Of a stretch of 64,000 bases of DNA, positions 13,909-27,640 are shown in pieces. The translations under genes and the position numbers were made by a program. Origin of the DNA: Syngnathus acus (taxonomy: Eukaryota; Chordata; Actinopteri; Syngnathiformes; Syngnathidae); NCBI RefSeq assembly GCF_901709675.1, contig NC_051095.1, forward strand, positions 14,769,456 to 14,833,455, given 5' to 3'. How positions within the stretch are numbered: the stretch's first letter is position 1; the number at the start of each line of letters is the position of its first letter. The notes beneath the pieces were generated by a model. It was not told the origin of the DNA, made no database searches, and was given only the letters and a program-made list of their open reading frames with translations.

Positions 13909-14181
13909 GTATCCCAGCTGACTTTGGGTAGTATGTGGGGCATAGCATGAACCGGCTGTCCGCCAACTACAGGGCACGACCATTCACGCTCACAATCACA
14001 CGTACGGACAATTTGGAGTGGTCAATCGGCCTACCATACATTTTTTGGGGAATGTGGGAGGAAACCGTAGTAACCGGAGAAAAGCCATGCAGGCACGGGG
14101 AGAACATGCAAACCCCACACAGGAAGGCCGGAACCGGAGTCAATCCCAGGCGGACCTACTAACCAATTGGCCACCTTGCTG
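13909..14181 (+). repeat. Dispersed fish repeat, copy 2
   Basis: Same family as 12505-12838: ATTCACGCTCACAATCACAC, GTGGGAGGAAACCG, GGGGAGAACATGCAAACC and CACACAGGAAGGCCGGA occur in the same order. This is the best preserved copy in the window. Confidence 0.75.
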
Positions 14182-14189
14182 CCATGTCA

Positions 14190-17100
14190 ACATATTATTC
14201 TTAATTAAAATAATATATTTAAAATGTCAAGTCAAATGTTGAATAGATAATACATTAAAAGAATAAGTACGATTATTTTTTTATTTGCAGTTTTTTTGCG
14301 GGGTGGGTTTCTCCCTGAAACAAAACAATGGGAGTGGAGGGGGTAAATAATATATATTAAATTATAGGGCAAGTAGGAGTATAAATCAAATCAAATAAAA
14401 TGACAATTACTAACAAAACTACAGAGAAACCCAGGCAAGCTGGCGCTAAAGGTGCATAGATACCCTGAAGATAACAATGGACGCATGCAACAGTGTGTTA
14501 ACAAATGCTACTCGAGAGACATTTCTGGCCGATACAAGCCCACATGTTCATTCATCCGAGAACCTGTTATGTGGATCTGCAGGACCGACTGTTTTTGTTA
14601 GCAACAGACTTTCAATGTCCTTGTGTGAACAATAACCTGATTATTGAGCGCGTATGATGTTATGATAAAAGCAATACAGTTGGAATGTAATGACAGTAAA
14701 AGTGTTATTGGTATTCATCGCCGGCTCTCGTATGGATCTCATTGTGAGCCATATGATGTGGAACACACTGAAAAACAGTATCGAGATGACTTGCAGATTC
14801 AAATGTATTTATATTCTATGATTTGCCACTGCCTTCTAATGAGCCTCAATGAAGGAATGCGGTTACAGGTTATCTGCTAACAATTAAAGAACAATTAATC
14901 ATTCTCTTAACTAAAGCAACAGTATGACGTCTGGGGGTGGACAACCACATTGAGATGACTTTATGATGGCACAATCTTGAGGCTGGACCAGTTTGGTACC
15001 GTGCATAATCACAAGAGTGTGCATGTGTGTGTTATCAGAGAGTGTGACCTATCTTTCCCACGGACTAGAACATCTTTCTTTTTCTTCCACCCTCACTCGA
15101 TCTTTAAGCTACTATTTTTTTTCTTTTTTTTAGGTCAGGTGGGTGTCATGAGTCAAACATCCGGCCTCTTTGCTAACAAACTACACACCATCTTGTTAGT
15201 ACTTTACTTGGAAAAAGGAACTAAGTCTGAATGAAAGATAACTATTCTATGTTTAGGGAAGAGAGAGCGGTTTAATGCAGGCCGGAATTGCATCACATCC
15301 GCTTGAATACTGAAAAGAAAAAAAAGTCTGAGGAGGAGAAAAAATGTGGTGTCCTCTCAAGTCTGATTGCCGTTGAATGTAAATAGATCAAGAAAGCAAT
15401 CGTGAGGCTGCTAGTCCCGGCACGCTTAGAGTATGAGACAGTTGCAACATTAGCAGACGGTTGCTCAATTCTGTTTTTTTTTTGTTTTTTTTATTTAGCA
15501 TGGATGGGCTGGAATTAACGAAGGCCCACTTGTGGCCTTGAAAGTATCACTGCATCTCCTACTGACACACATACGTACATAGTGCGCACACACACGCACA
15601 CAGACGTGCCTTGCTCAGAGACACCTTGGCAGTAGGATTCAGGGCAGATGCGTGTTACATATTAACCGTGACCACCCGGATCTTATTTTACAAGTAGGCG
15701 ACACCAAGGAGTCACAATCTTAGACAGAGAGTGAGTGAGCCAAACAGCGCTACAAGACAGATTCTAATGATTTTTGCATATGCTTAGTTTGAGCCAAAAA
15801 TACGATTTAAATTTTACTTAGTTTGTACAAACCTTCCAACCAAATAATTTTGGAAGTAAACAGAAATGTACAATTTAAATTAATTGTATGTGGGTGAAAA
15901 GATTTTCTATTGATAACAATTGGACAGCTCATTTTTTAAAAAAATTGTTTTTTTTACACAATAATTAGATTACCTTATTATAGAAATGCTTGGTTGTCTT
16001 TTTTAACATTCAAATGCAGGGGAAACCAGGGAATTGAATAAATGGCATGGAAAATGACTGTGCAACACAAACTGCACGCATAACTGAAAATGCATGATGT
16101 AATCTCAAATAGAAAGAGTAAAAGGTTATAATTGATCCCATGGTTCGGGTCACTTGTAACATACCTTTGTGTAAAATTTGAAATATGAAATGAATGTGAA
16201 ATAAAGGCCATGATAATTGCTAAGGAAGCTCATAGTTTAAAACATTCATTCATGCATTTTCAGAACCACTTATCCATTTAAAGAGACACCGTATATGACA
16301 TAAAATATGCTAACCTATGCATTTTTAGAATAATACATTTGCCCAAATGGTGCCACTGTGCACTTGCTACAACATTGTTTATTTTCCTTTATCTTACTCA
16401 CAAGCCATCTTCTGCTCTATTTCCAATGTCAGCTTAAGAGGTGTGTCAGTTATTGCTGTCGTTTTGTTCTTTTGTGTTAAAGGGAGTTTTTGCTGCCAGG
16501 CTTTTGGTAAAGGACAAGTAACTGTGGGTCTAAAGTGCAGCCAAGTCAGTATTCTTTGGGGCTTTTGAGTGTCTTGGTTCATAACTGGAACAGGAATTTA
16601 GTTGGTAGCCAGAGCAGAAGCTTGGTCGGTTGGTGGGGCAGAAGCTTGGAGCACAAGGTTGGTCGTTGACTGGCTGGCAACCAGTTCAGGGTGTCCCCTG
16701 TCTACCGCCCAAAGACTCCTGGGTTAGGCTCCTGCAAGCTCGCGACTCTCGTGTGGCTAAGTGGTTCAGAAGATGGATGGCTGGACAGACGCACGCACGG
16801 ATGGATTTCCTTTCAGTTTCCAGATAAAATTTACAATCAGTTTTGGTTTGATTTGAATTACTTCTCAAATTTAGATGCATTGTTAACTTAGTGCAAAATG
16901 CATTACCTTTATCATGTAGATCTCAAGATATCAAGGGTAGAATGAAATCTCAAAACACCTTGTAGTAAACACCTTTTGATAAACACCCACACAATTCAGT
17001 TATAACAAGACCTTATGCAAAGTCTATCAATCCTAATTTATATTCATCCTTAATCCTGCTATTGTCATTGTAATTCATTGAGAAATGTGGAAACATTTCT

Positions 17101-18700
17101 GAATTTTCAAATTCCCAGGTTATCAAATCCTGGATTGGCAACTTGTGCATCCTTCAATGAACTGGCTCTCCAGTGTATCAATGAACCAGCTCTGACAAAC
17201 ATCTAGAAGCCAAATATCAATTAAATCCGAACTTTGAAGGTCATTTAAAATCCCTTTTGGACTGACATTATAAATAATATAATGATAAACTGCATTCTTG
17301 CAAACTTTGACTAGTCCATATCCAAGCATGCTGGTACTCCACCCCTCCTCCTCTTTGAGCTGCCAGCCTCTGTCCTGTCGTGTTGTGACAGGCTTCAGCA
17401 TACGCAAGTTAGACTTGAAAGGAGGCACCGAGTGACCACTTTTGACCTCCCCCATCACCTGACCATCAGCCTCGATGAACAGAGTGGGAGTTGTGAGCTG
17501 CTCCTAATTTTCAATGCAAAGCAGTGACGTGAGAAGGGGGGGGGGGGGCGCACTGGTGTGACTGGGTCAACATGCAAAGTCGGGCAAACTATGCATCCAA
17601 ACCAGTCATAGAATAGTGTATATAAACTAAAAAGTAGGATTGATGTGCTTCTCATGCCAAGCGTCTTCAGGCAACCAAAGCAGCCACCAGGTGCCAAACG
17701 AGCAAGAACGTTCTAAAGCGTGGGTGTTTTTACCCAAAGCGGCCTGCTTGAAAAATCAGATCTCATTTTAAAAGTGTCAGTTTCTGCTTAAACAGGGACC
17801 TGCAACACACATCCAGGGAGCTTGAAATCTTGCACACAAAGCGCGAAAAAGCTTGGGGGGGGTTAACGTTGTGTACAAGAGGAACAAGACACTGCGGTCG
17901 AACCTCCCAGTGAAGTGAAATCAAGCTCTTGTGGTCCCCATTTCCATCTCACACTTTTTTTGTAATGCTACAAGATGAACAACATTCTGCTCTGATCGTT
18001 CGGTGGAGTCACGCTCGACTGGCTTATTGTAAAAGCGACAGCAGGGGCAAAAACAAGACAAAAAAACAGCTGCAATCCAGGTATGAGTGAAAATGTTATC
18101 AAAAGTGATGATCAAGTGACTACTACACCATGATACTTTTTTTTTTTTTTTTTTTTTTTTTAAACGTGGGCTTGGTCGGTTTGGAGAGCCTTGCAAAACT
18201 GTCAGCTCCCGCCCTTATTTCAACACACCTTATAAGGCAACAAACAAGACACAGCCAGACCCAGGTACATGAATCCTAATTAAATTCCAAACCTACTAGT
18301 TGGCTTTGACTTAAAAAGTCTTAAAAGTCAACTGTTCTCCAAGAATAACTCGCATTGAAATCGCTAGGCAAAGGGCCTGTAGAAACCCCTTAACATGATG
18401 TCACTTTTGCTTTGCATTATAACAAAACCTCTAATCCAGAATGCATTGAAGTCCATTAAAAGAGGGAAAACGACCACTAACCTTAATTGAACAGGGTGCA
18501 GGTGACCAGGTCCATCTCACAAAGCACCAAAATAAGAGTCAACATCAATACAACCAATGAAAAAGTCAAAAACAAAAGGTCGAAAAAATGGGTTGGTGAG
18601 GTGCCCTGGAGGATAATCCAAAGAAAGCCTTTCAAGGTGTGCAACAACCAACTGTAGGCCCACTCCACACTTTCTTTCTCACGGCGACAAACTGTAAGAC
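14190..18700. other. Non-coding stretch, probable ELF intron
   Basis: No supported exon. It holds poly-T tracts, a piece of the dispersed fish repeat in reverse (16672-16800), and a 13-nt G run at 17536-17548. Confidence 0.45.
16672..16800 (-). repeat. Partial copy of the dispersed fish repeat family
   Basis: Contains GGCTGGCAACCAGTTCAGGG, CTACCGCCCAAAG and GGTTCAGAAGATGGATGG, which are characteristic of one end of the same family in the opposite orientation. Confidence 0.6.
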
Positions 18701-18739
18701 GAGGTGAGGGGGGGTGGGTAAAAAAAACAAACAAAAAAA

Positions 18740-19075
18740 AAAAAAAAACAAGAAGAGACGACGAATGAGTTGGAGGCAGAAAAAGGAGAAGTGTCGTGAA
18801 GTGAGCCGTCCTCTCCCTATGAGTCACAAAGCCTTGTCGCCATTGGTAGAGAGCGGCCCCCGGGCAGGCGCCTTGTACCTGGCCAATCAGCGCTCGCTTA
18901 GGTGCGGAGCCCTGCAGGCAAATCTGCAAAGGTGCATTCTCTGGGATTTGATGGAGGTGAGGAGGGAAGGGGCGGGGGGAGGAGGGTGGAACTCAGCCAC
19001 GGGGCCGGGCTGTGTGAAAGACGATAGACGGGTTTCTCCTGCAGCAGAGGAGCCGAAGGTAAACACAGGTACACA
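18740..19075. promoter_or_regulatory. GC-rich promoter-like island
   Basis: A GC- and CpG-richer block in an AT-rich setting. It has an AP-1-type TGAGTCA at 18820-18826 and two CCAAT-box cores facing each other (ATTGG at 18842-18846, CCAAT at 18883-18887), plus a GGGGCGGGG GC-box near 18970. A plus-strand donor (GAAG|GTAAAC) lies at 19059. It could be an alternative ELF promoter, an enhancer, or the start of a plus-strand transcript. The sequence does not decide. Confidence 0.4.
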
Positions 19076-20082
19076 CCCACAGTAGACTTTGACCTGAGAA
19101 AAAAAGCGAGGCCTAAAATGAAGCCTTCACGTTGAAATGTGAGCCTAATAGCCTCGTCACAGCGGGTAATTTAGCTAGGAACGTCCGAAAAAGTGCAGAA
19201 CAAATAAAACCAACAACTCATAAAGCAACTACTGCTTGTAGGAGACACAAAGAATGAAGCCATCAAAGACTCCTCCCCTCACTTGAAAATGAAGTGATCA
19301 CGTTCCATCACAAGACACGCTGACATCATCTCGGGCTCCATTGAGATTCACTGTCACTGTGCAACCAATGTCGCAAAGGTCAGGGAGTGTAATACTGGTG
19401 ACACTTCAAGAATGAAGCCAAAATAGTCACACAAAAGACTTCAATTAACTAAGAATAGTCACAGAATAAAGTTGCTGTAAGAATATCGTAGATTATAGTC
19501 ACTCTCGGATTCATGTATATTTCGGGGAATCATGATTTTAAAGGACAAAAATATATTTTTCAGACAAAAAGTCAAATATTTGAGATCATAAATCATAATA
19601 AGAGAATAAGTCATATACAGTGGATAGAAATTTAACTTGACCAGTAAGCACTTTGTAACCTGAAACATTTTGCAAATCAAATAACGCTCCACGTTAAAAT
19701 GAATGGTCGTTCAACTAATTCGTTCCAGTGGTAAAAACAAGTTATATTTACCTAGTTTATATCAGTGTGTGTTTAAAATAAATATGTAAGTGAAAACAGG
19801 GCGGTTGGTTATGGTTACTTAGCTGGAAAATGTGTATCGCGCTTAACATAGGTGGACACAAACAAAGAGACAAGTCAAAAAAACTTGCAGCAAAGCACAT
19901 AACACTTAGCTAGCGCTTTCAAACCAGATCTCAGCCATGGAGTGTTTGTCAAGGTTCCACCTCCACTGACGGTACAAGAGCTCGCTAGTGACGGTGATAG
20001 TGTTCATGAGGCTTCATAGTCTCAATAAATCTTCTTCCATGCAAGTTGCCATCTCAAAGCATGGAGAGATAATGGCCACGGC

Positions 20083-20127
20083 TTCCCATAATGCAATGTG
20101 GAAGCCATGTGGCATTGTGGGATGTAG
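20083..20127. promoter_or_regulatory. Inverted pair of ZNF143-like sites
   Basis: TTCCCATAATGCAATG and, 13 bp on, GCATTGTGGGATGTAG form an interrupted palindrome. Both arms resemble the ZNF143 (SBS) consensus, approximately ACTACAATTCCCAGCATGC. Such sites usually mark promoters of housekeeping genes. Confidence 0.35.
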
Positions 20128-20545
20128 CCGCTTTTATCTGGCTATTGGAATCCATAGCAAATGTAAACAATGCTTTGTAATCAGGTAGTGAGATGACATG
20201 TTAACATGCAGGGAAGCAAAAAGGATTTATTTAGACTACGAAGCCTCAGTAACACTGTCGCCAGCGAGAAGGTGGAACAGACACGTGATGACTGAGATGT
20301 GGCTAGCTGGTGGTTGCTAGCTTCCGCGGAGGAACTGTTTCATGCTTTCTACCAGTTTTTAACTTGTATCATTGTGTCCACCCATGTTAAAGACCTTGGA
20401 AAAGCTGTACACCATTAGAATTGTTATTATTATTGCAATAGTACAGATGGTAGTTTTCACCAAACCAAATTACACAGCTAGATCCTAAACATGAAAGCCA
20501 TGCTCAGGTTCAACAGATAATGTATTTCCTTCTTTTTATCCTCAA

Positions 20546-20745
20546 CAGCAACACTATTAGGCTTTGTAATAACACTACTGCTTGCCGTTTTCACTTTCTT
20601 TGGAGGCATAGGATACTGTGGGTTAATTCAAAACAAAAAACAAAAATACATGCAAAGTGAGACGTATGGAGCCAGCGATGGTTCCACAGCATGACAAAAA
20701 GCTCAACAAGCGCATCCAGACCAAGACAGCCGAGGTAGATTTTCT
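20546..20745 (+). other. Unassigned candidate exon(s), hydrophobic reading frame
   Basis: Preceded by a pyrimidine-rich acceptor (CCTCAACAG), one frame reads a hydrophobic segment, TLLGFVITLLLAVFTFFGG, then a short polar tail with QNKKQKYMQ and a stop at 20690-20692. That is the layout of a single-pass membrane protein C-terminus. An overlapping frame from about 20666 reads MEPAMVPQHDKKLNKRIQ and remains open to a possible GT at 20732. I recognise neither peptide. No matching upstream exon was found, and AT-rich DNA can give hydrophobic frames by chance. Confidence 0.2.
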
Positions 20746-20999
20746 TTGAACATTTTGCGTTTCATCCAATTTGTATTTTTAGATTAAATTGATCATATTT
20801 TATTTTAATATATCTTTCATTATTAACTGAAGAACTCAAATTTTCATGAATTTTGTGCTCCAGCCAACAAGAATGAGGTATTTAAAAAAGTTACGAGAAA
20901 GTCCCAAATAAGGACAACGCCTAATGCAGTCAACTAAATGGCAGTAATCGACAAAGAACATACAGCATCTAAAGGATTATGGCAAAGCTGATAGAAGGA

Positions 21000-23900
21000 T
21001 GTAGCTTTAAACTACTGAGAAGACGCTGATGAGAAATGACATGTGAGCAAACAGGAAGCTGTGGTCTGTGGTGAGCACCAAAAAATATCTTTACACACTC
21101 CAATCTGTACACCCTCTTTATGTCAAGCTACATTTGAAAGCTACAGGAGGATTATCATGCTCTGCACATACTCATTTAAACAATTATGCAAGCGAGTCTT
21201 CTTTTTTTTTTTTTTTTTTTTACTTGAGCTCTTCAATTTTTGGACAGTGAGAAAGTGAAAATTGCACTAAGAACTACCTTAAAACACTTTTTTTATTCAA
21301 TTTAGATGTGTTCAAATTATGTGGAAGCATTTAAACTATATATTTGTAACTATATTGCAGATTTTCACCTATCACGAGTGGGTCTGAGCGGTATCTCATA
21401 TGATAAAGATTGTTCCCCTCCAAAAGTATTCTATCAGTGAGACCTGTACATTTATTTTTGCAGTAGACTGAAAACATTCGAGTTCTAACAAAAACATCAA
21501 TAGTTTTTTACTCACTAAACAATAGTAAATAAACAAATATAATTGGTTAATAAACAGCAATCATGGGGAAAAACGTTTTTAATACACTTCAATGCAAATG
21601 AAATTGTAGCAGATTATTCAATAAAGCGATGGAATAATTAAAAGAATAATAAATTTTGAAATTATTCCATAGTGACAGCCCTAATTGGAGCTTTTGAGAT
21701 ATTCGCATTGGGATCTGAAACACAAGTTTGATTATGTTTGAACACATCCAGCTTTCTTTTGAACCAAAGTATTGTATATAGCAATGCTTTAAGGTGGCCA
21801 CGAGCCATAGCTCAGCGGTCTACAGAGTAATTTGCAATAAATTATATATAAACATACATACATACATACAAATGCACATACATACAAGTTGTGTTATAAT
21901 CTTACACTGTTGTTCTCCTTTTGAAGCAGAGGAACTAAGAGGACAATGCAAGGGGGAACTACGGTGACAGTGAACTTGAGTGCTCAATGTAACTCAGTCC
22001 ACAAAGTGTTGAGTTCACATGTGTATTTCCCCAAATGGATTGAAAATAGGAAGCAAGTCTTTCAACATTTCGTTGACTCAATAAACTCATTTGAATTGCA
22101 CGGTGGCACCCACAAACAGACACGCACCGAGGGCCCCACATTCGAGCTAACCGTGCGCGTGGATGGAGAATTTTCTTTTTTTTCCACATATTTTTGTAAC
22201 CGATGGCAGAAAAGGGACCTTTGCGCCGCTGTGGGCGTGAACACAGCCGATTTGCTTCCTGGCCAGTGGAAGCGTCTTATCTCATTGCCTTTGAATTCAG
22301 CGCGGAAAAGGCGTACAATCAATTCAATGATTCTGACTTGGACAATGAATTGTTTTTGTCGCACTTTGTAAGGTAATGAATGTCTTATTGAACATGAGGG
22401 CTGCCTTGCTCCAGAGCTGGAGTTGGGGTACTGTCATGCAGCTCCTCGGGCTCGGCTATTGTTGAAAACCTCCTCATCATTGTCTCGCTACCCGACCTAA
22501 TTGCTGTCGCGCTCCGGTGGAAGTGAACTTTGAGCCACTACCCCCACCAAGACTTACAGCACAAACACTGGCTTCATTCTCTGGCCTGGTTGGAGCTTCT
22601 GGTCACCACCGACAACGCCACTATTCCTTATCCCAGCTGTTCAGGGTTTTTTATTTGTTGTTGTTTTTCCCGATACAAAAGTGTCCCTGATGTCTTGAAG
22701 GGTGCCATATAAATATATTTATTATTATCATATTTATTGTATTTACATTATAGTTATTTAATAAAAGTATTAGTAGTAGTAAAGAAAAACGGACTTGCAA
22801 GAGAGAAATGAAGCAAGCACCCCATTTACTAATTTCATATTGTGATCTATAGCTTATCGTTGCGATTCTATTTTCGGAGGTTGAAGTGGGCATAAGTACA
22901 TTTGTCCACATCAATTTTGGAGATTACAAGCGATATACACTCAGTTATTTAACCTGTACAATTTTCACACAACAAATGCAGCTGAACATATCAACAAAAG
23001 TGTTGTTCTGAGGAAAGACATCAAGTGGAATGAAGATAACGCCCTGAAGCTGGTGAAAGGATACAATGCATTAATCATACCAAGGAAATGTTGCTCCTCC
23101 TGCCTTTAGACGCCGTAACAGAGGCCGATTAGTTTTTAAGTATTTCAGGAACTCACCGGGAATCTCAGCAAAGTATATCCAAAATGAGGAAAAGCAATAA
23201 AGTCAAATTACTTGGAAAGTCCAAAAAGGCCTTCATTGCTCGAATGACGCATAAAACACACATGCTACCACTTCTGGGTCACGTGAACCCCTTTTAAAAG
23301 ACAAACCTTTCAGCCTTCTCAATAAAAGATGGCCCACTGGTTATCATCATGTAAAAACACAAGCCCATTATTTTCAATCTGTGTCCTTTGAATATGAAAA
23401 AGCAACTGCTACACACCAAACCACCAGCGTACGCATATTTTGTCTTTGCAGCAGTCCACTGAAGCATGACATTGTTTAAGTATCAGAAAGAATCCAGATC
23501 ATTCCGTTAAGAGTTATGCCAGAGTACTGTGGAGTCAAACTCTGATAAGAACATCCTTGAAGGCCTGAGATACACGGGGGCTTTGGAGGACAGGCAGCAT
23601 TATTTGTGTGGCGCGGAGGTCGAGAAGGGGAAGAATGTCTGGAGGACCACAGGACAGGCAAAGAGTATCAAAAACCAGTAGAAGAGTGAAAAATGTATAA
23701 TTCCTCATTTTAGCTGTCAGTCTCACTCCCAAGATGATAAGATGTGTTGACCGAACATGACGACACAGTGCTACTAAGTGCAGTGTGGATGCTACTATGT
23801 ATATAAACAGTGTATCAGGAATCATGTGATTGATCTGATTCATCGCAATGATGACACAACGATACACAGGACTATAAAGGATAGTGTTACGGTAGATCGA

Positions 23901-26390
23901 GTTGACCAGTGTACATAATATTCATCTGTGTAGACATTCATCAAGATAATGATTTCTCACAATAGTTATCAAAAGGTAACAAATAAATATCATTATAGAA
24001 TATTTTACAGATCTGTGCAAGTTTTTACATTTTCAAATGATGACTTCTACAACCTTCTACAACATGCCCGCAGGCTACTCATCTGGCAACCATGCCGTCA
24101 TGTTGGTGAACCTTGTATGAAACTAACACTTTATGTCTAAAAAGTGATTTTTAAAATCTGTAGGAACAAAGTACGTACAGTACTTCCATTGTGTTGAGGG
24201 TCAATTTGACCTGTTAAGATTAATATTGATATATTGTGATTGTTACACATGCAACGGGTCACTGAGCCATAAGCATATTTGGTGTGAAAATAAAATAAAA
24301 TAAAAATTAACTGCAGTATGCATGCCAAGCCAGCAGCAGGCACTGCAGCAGTATAACTTTTATGATTAGACATTACGCTTGCATAGGGTACATAAAAACT
24401 TTAGAACAGGGTAATTATTCTAGTATTTAATCTTTACATGATATAACACTATAATGTTTTTTCACAGTAATTAATCTTTCTTTTATCCTATAATAGGTAG
24501 AAGTCATCGGTTGATAGTAATGTGTGAGGGTGTCAATCTTTCCATTTACTGACTGCAAGATGTGTGGACAGGTCACCAGCAAATTCTATCACATTCTCAA
24601 CGAGGAAAAATTTAGTCAGCGTGGTTTTGGAATGTGGGAGGAAGCCAGACTAGCCACAGACACGCCAAACAAGTGAAGGAAGAACATGCGAATGATCCCA
24701 GAGCCGAGAACCTAACTCAGAACCTCCAAATAGTGAAGCAGATGATGTTTGCAAACAAGGTTTGTGTGACTGTGACCACAGGGTAAGTTTTAAAAGAATG
24801 GCGATAAAACCAAGTTAGCTAGCAACTGGGGCATGAAGCAAATGCCCAAGTTGACATCTTTACTCAGGATTTCTTGTTCTTAAAAACACATATTGTTTTC
24901 TCTAGTAGCTTGGCAGGATTTGTGTGATTGTGCCCTCAAGATAAGCGTTTCAAACGACACTGAAACAACACAACTAACAAGCAGCCAGCACACCAAGTTA
25001 ACATATTTACTGAGTACTCCTTCTCAAAACGCACAACAGACTATTTGACATGCTGATGTGTGAAAGATGAATTGATCTAATCCTTATTACTTTTTTTATG
25101 CTGTACTAGTGCCAAGGCTCCTTTCTCACAGCTGCACAACAGGAAACAGGGGAAGAGGCAGAAAACAAAGTTTAATCACACATTGGGAAAATGTAAACAC
25201 AACACAGTGCAATCTGGTAGAACGAGTGGAGCACCGCTAGAATTGCGCCAGTGCAAAATGGCCAGTGGCGAAGGCAGAATGCACTAGCTGAGTGCAACTC
25301 ATTAAATATAGAAGACACTCTGCTCTCTGTCGTCAGATATCGTCCACACAAGAGGCCATTGCTATGTTATATACAATAGCTGTGAAAACTACATAAACAC
25401 TTATTATTCAGTTCTAAACAGCACAACAGCTCCGTTTTACTCCAATGACCAGGCTGGTAGAGCTACAGCTCATTATTATTACAACAGCAGGCCCGGAGCA
25501 AGCATATACATACTGCACTCTAGTCACTCAGGGCCAGGATTATAATAGCCATTGGCTTGTTGCGGTTCAATTATTCAACAAACCTTGAGGATGTGTGTCA
25601 TGCTTAAATTAACTCAAAAGACAAAAATCATTGTTCCAGTAAAATAGAACTTGTCGACCCGAGCCACTCCTCATATGCACGTCGGCGCTACGAGCTTTCA
25701 GCTATCATAAAAATATCAAAGCAGTGTGGTTAAGTAACGGCATGACATGCTGCAAGGGTGAATCATCACAGCGGAGGCAAAGTCAAAGGCTATGTCGTGT
25801 GTTGCACAAGCAGGGGAAACACACAAATGTCATCTAATTCCCACTGTCAAAACAAAAACAGGACAATTTTAGACTTATTTAGATTCTGTTCAAACAACTT
25901 TGATACTGATTAGCGGACTGGAAAAATGAATAAACATCTTGGGATGTTCAATCTAAAGATAGTAAAATTTTAAATCCTTAAAAAGCATACACAACAACAA
26001 TGTTAGTAGCTCAATCAAGGAAGAAAACGTGGTAGCAAGTTTATAGGTAGCTGCTGCAACTTTAACAAAGCACTTTATATAATAAGATAAAACATTAACT
26101 GTTTCTGTCATTTATTTTGAAAGCCTTACAGTAAGTAAGACCTGAGAAGTGCTAAAACTGTTGACCCATTATATTCGTTATTCTCTGATGTCCTCAGCAA
26201 GTAAATGTACTATGTACTCTGCATTGCGCCATACAAAGTAGCCATCTGTTACTACAGATAAATTGAAAATACTTATATTATTTTGTGATAACACAAAACT
26301 ATTGTGCTGCCTCCTTAGGGGACTGGTGTTAAAAGTAGGCCTATTTTCTTAAAACTTAAGTAAATCTTGACAATCCACTCACACACCAAA
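21000..26390. other. Non-coding stretch, probable ELF intron
   Basis: No supported exon. It contains a long T run (21201-21220), CATA repeats near 21855-21890, a short tRNA-like A-box fragment near 21808-21830 without a B-box, and a degenerate dispersed-repeat copy at 24543-24745. The open frames at 21946-22371 (+) and 23535-23867 (-) show no domain I recognise. Confidence 0.45.
24543..24745 (+). repeat. Degenerate copy of the dispersed fish repeat
   Basis: TTTTGGAATGTGGGAGGAAG, GAAGAACATGCGAATG and CAGAACCTCCAAATAGTGA align in order with the better preserved copies at 12.5 and 13.9 kb. Confidence 0.55.
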
Positions 26391-27439
26391 AGAGCAAGTC
26401 ATGCAGGGTGAATGCTGTGGGACACATGCTTGCCAGACATGAAGTGCGAGAGAGGAATGAGGGAGCAGGTGAAACCTCCCTTGCCTCTCCCCTCTCTCAA
26501 CCTGACGTCATGCACAGCAGCAGCAGACCTCCAACATGTCTGACAGGGTGGAATTCAACTGTCACCATTACAGGGAGCTCTCGCAGTTTCCTCCAACGAG
26601 GTTGAAGACATGAGGAAAGTGCCCCAGAGAGCGGCGGGTGTTTCCCCACCAATTAAATGGGAAGTTAAGGCAGTTTTGATTCTCCTTTTCCCCAAGTGAG
26701 TTCTTACAATTGTGCATGTCATTTGTGTTATCAGCCATCTCGTGGCACGGTGGAGTCAAAGCATTATGAACATTGCCACCTTGTGGTTACGACTCAGGTG
26801 TCAAATTACATAGTTTATTATTATGTACTATGTAGTCAAGCAGGGCAACAAATGTAATCTAATGACCACTGCTTGCACGGATTGCTAGTATTATTATATT
26901 GTCTCAAATCCGCAGAATAGAGAGGAGGACATTCCCCAAAAGCATAATGAAAGAAAGAAAGAAATACATTTGACTTATTGCACTCGTCTGGGACTCATCC
27001 GTTCTGAAAGCTTTTTTGAAATTTGAGCAGCACTGTCTTCCAAATAGCTTATGAGCTCAGTTTGTCTTTTTTGTGAAGTCCGATCGATACGTGGAGGGCC
27101 ATTAGGGAGGCTGAGCAGACCTCAGACAAGCAGTACAAGAAAGGCTTCAATGAGCTTTGCTCAATAATAATAAAGAAGGGCAGAGAGTCTTCGCTCTGCA
27201 GGATCACACTTGAAGGAGTGACTTCGCTGTCACGGGATACGAAGGCTGTCGGGAAGCCACATTCTCTAATCTGCAGACACACAAACACGCGCGCGCACGC
27301 TGGTGAGCATATCAGAGAGCAACAGCATGGCGTAAAAACAAATGGCACAGGCGAACCTTCGCTGGAGTATATTTGGAAACTCTTGCTGGGGATAATTGCT
27401 TTCAGTGGATTGGAGTTTCCAATTATCCCTCTACCAGCG

Positions 27440-27640
27440 ATCCCATCATGGGAAAACTGGACGGGAGGAGGGGGCAGGATTCTTGTCTGTCGTTCAGTCT
27501 CCCCCTCCCACCACCAGCGTCACTGCCGCCTCCCCCGAAGGGAGCCGGTGACCAATGAGGTCGGGCGAGCGCGTCCCATGACAAAAAACGTCTTGAGCCA
27601 AAAATGTAAACATCTGGGAAACATTTGAGAATCCCCGGGA
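27440..27640. promoter_or_regulatory. GC-rich island upstream of the UBE2A/ELF promoter region
   Basis: GC-rich block with a CCAAT core (27552-27556) and several CpGs, about 1.2 kb from the probable ELF first exon. A full CRE (TGACGTCA) lies nearby at 28132-28139, and another at about 26502-26509. The role is unknown; it may be an enhancer or alternative promoter. Confidence 0.3.

Noticed and set aside
21800-21830. tRNA gene or SINE from an A-box-like TAGCTCAGCGG
   Set aside because: No B box or cloverleaf follows; only a short fragment.
21946-22371. 141-aa plus-strand open frame
   Set aside because: No recognisable domain; the opposite strand is open over much of the same span, as expected by chance.
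23535-23867. Minus-strand 110-aa hydrophobic frame that looked like a receptor fragment
   Set aside because: No GPCR or olfactory-receptor motif could be matched, and no neighbouring exon or start context.
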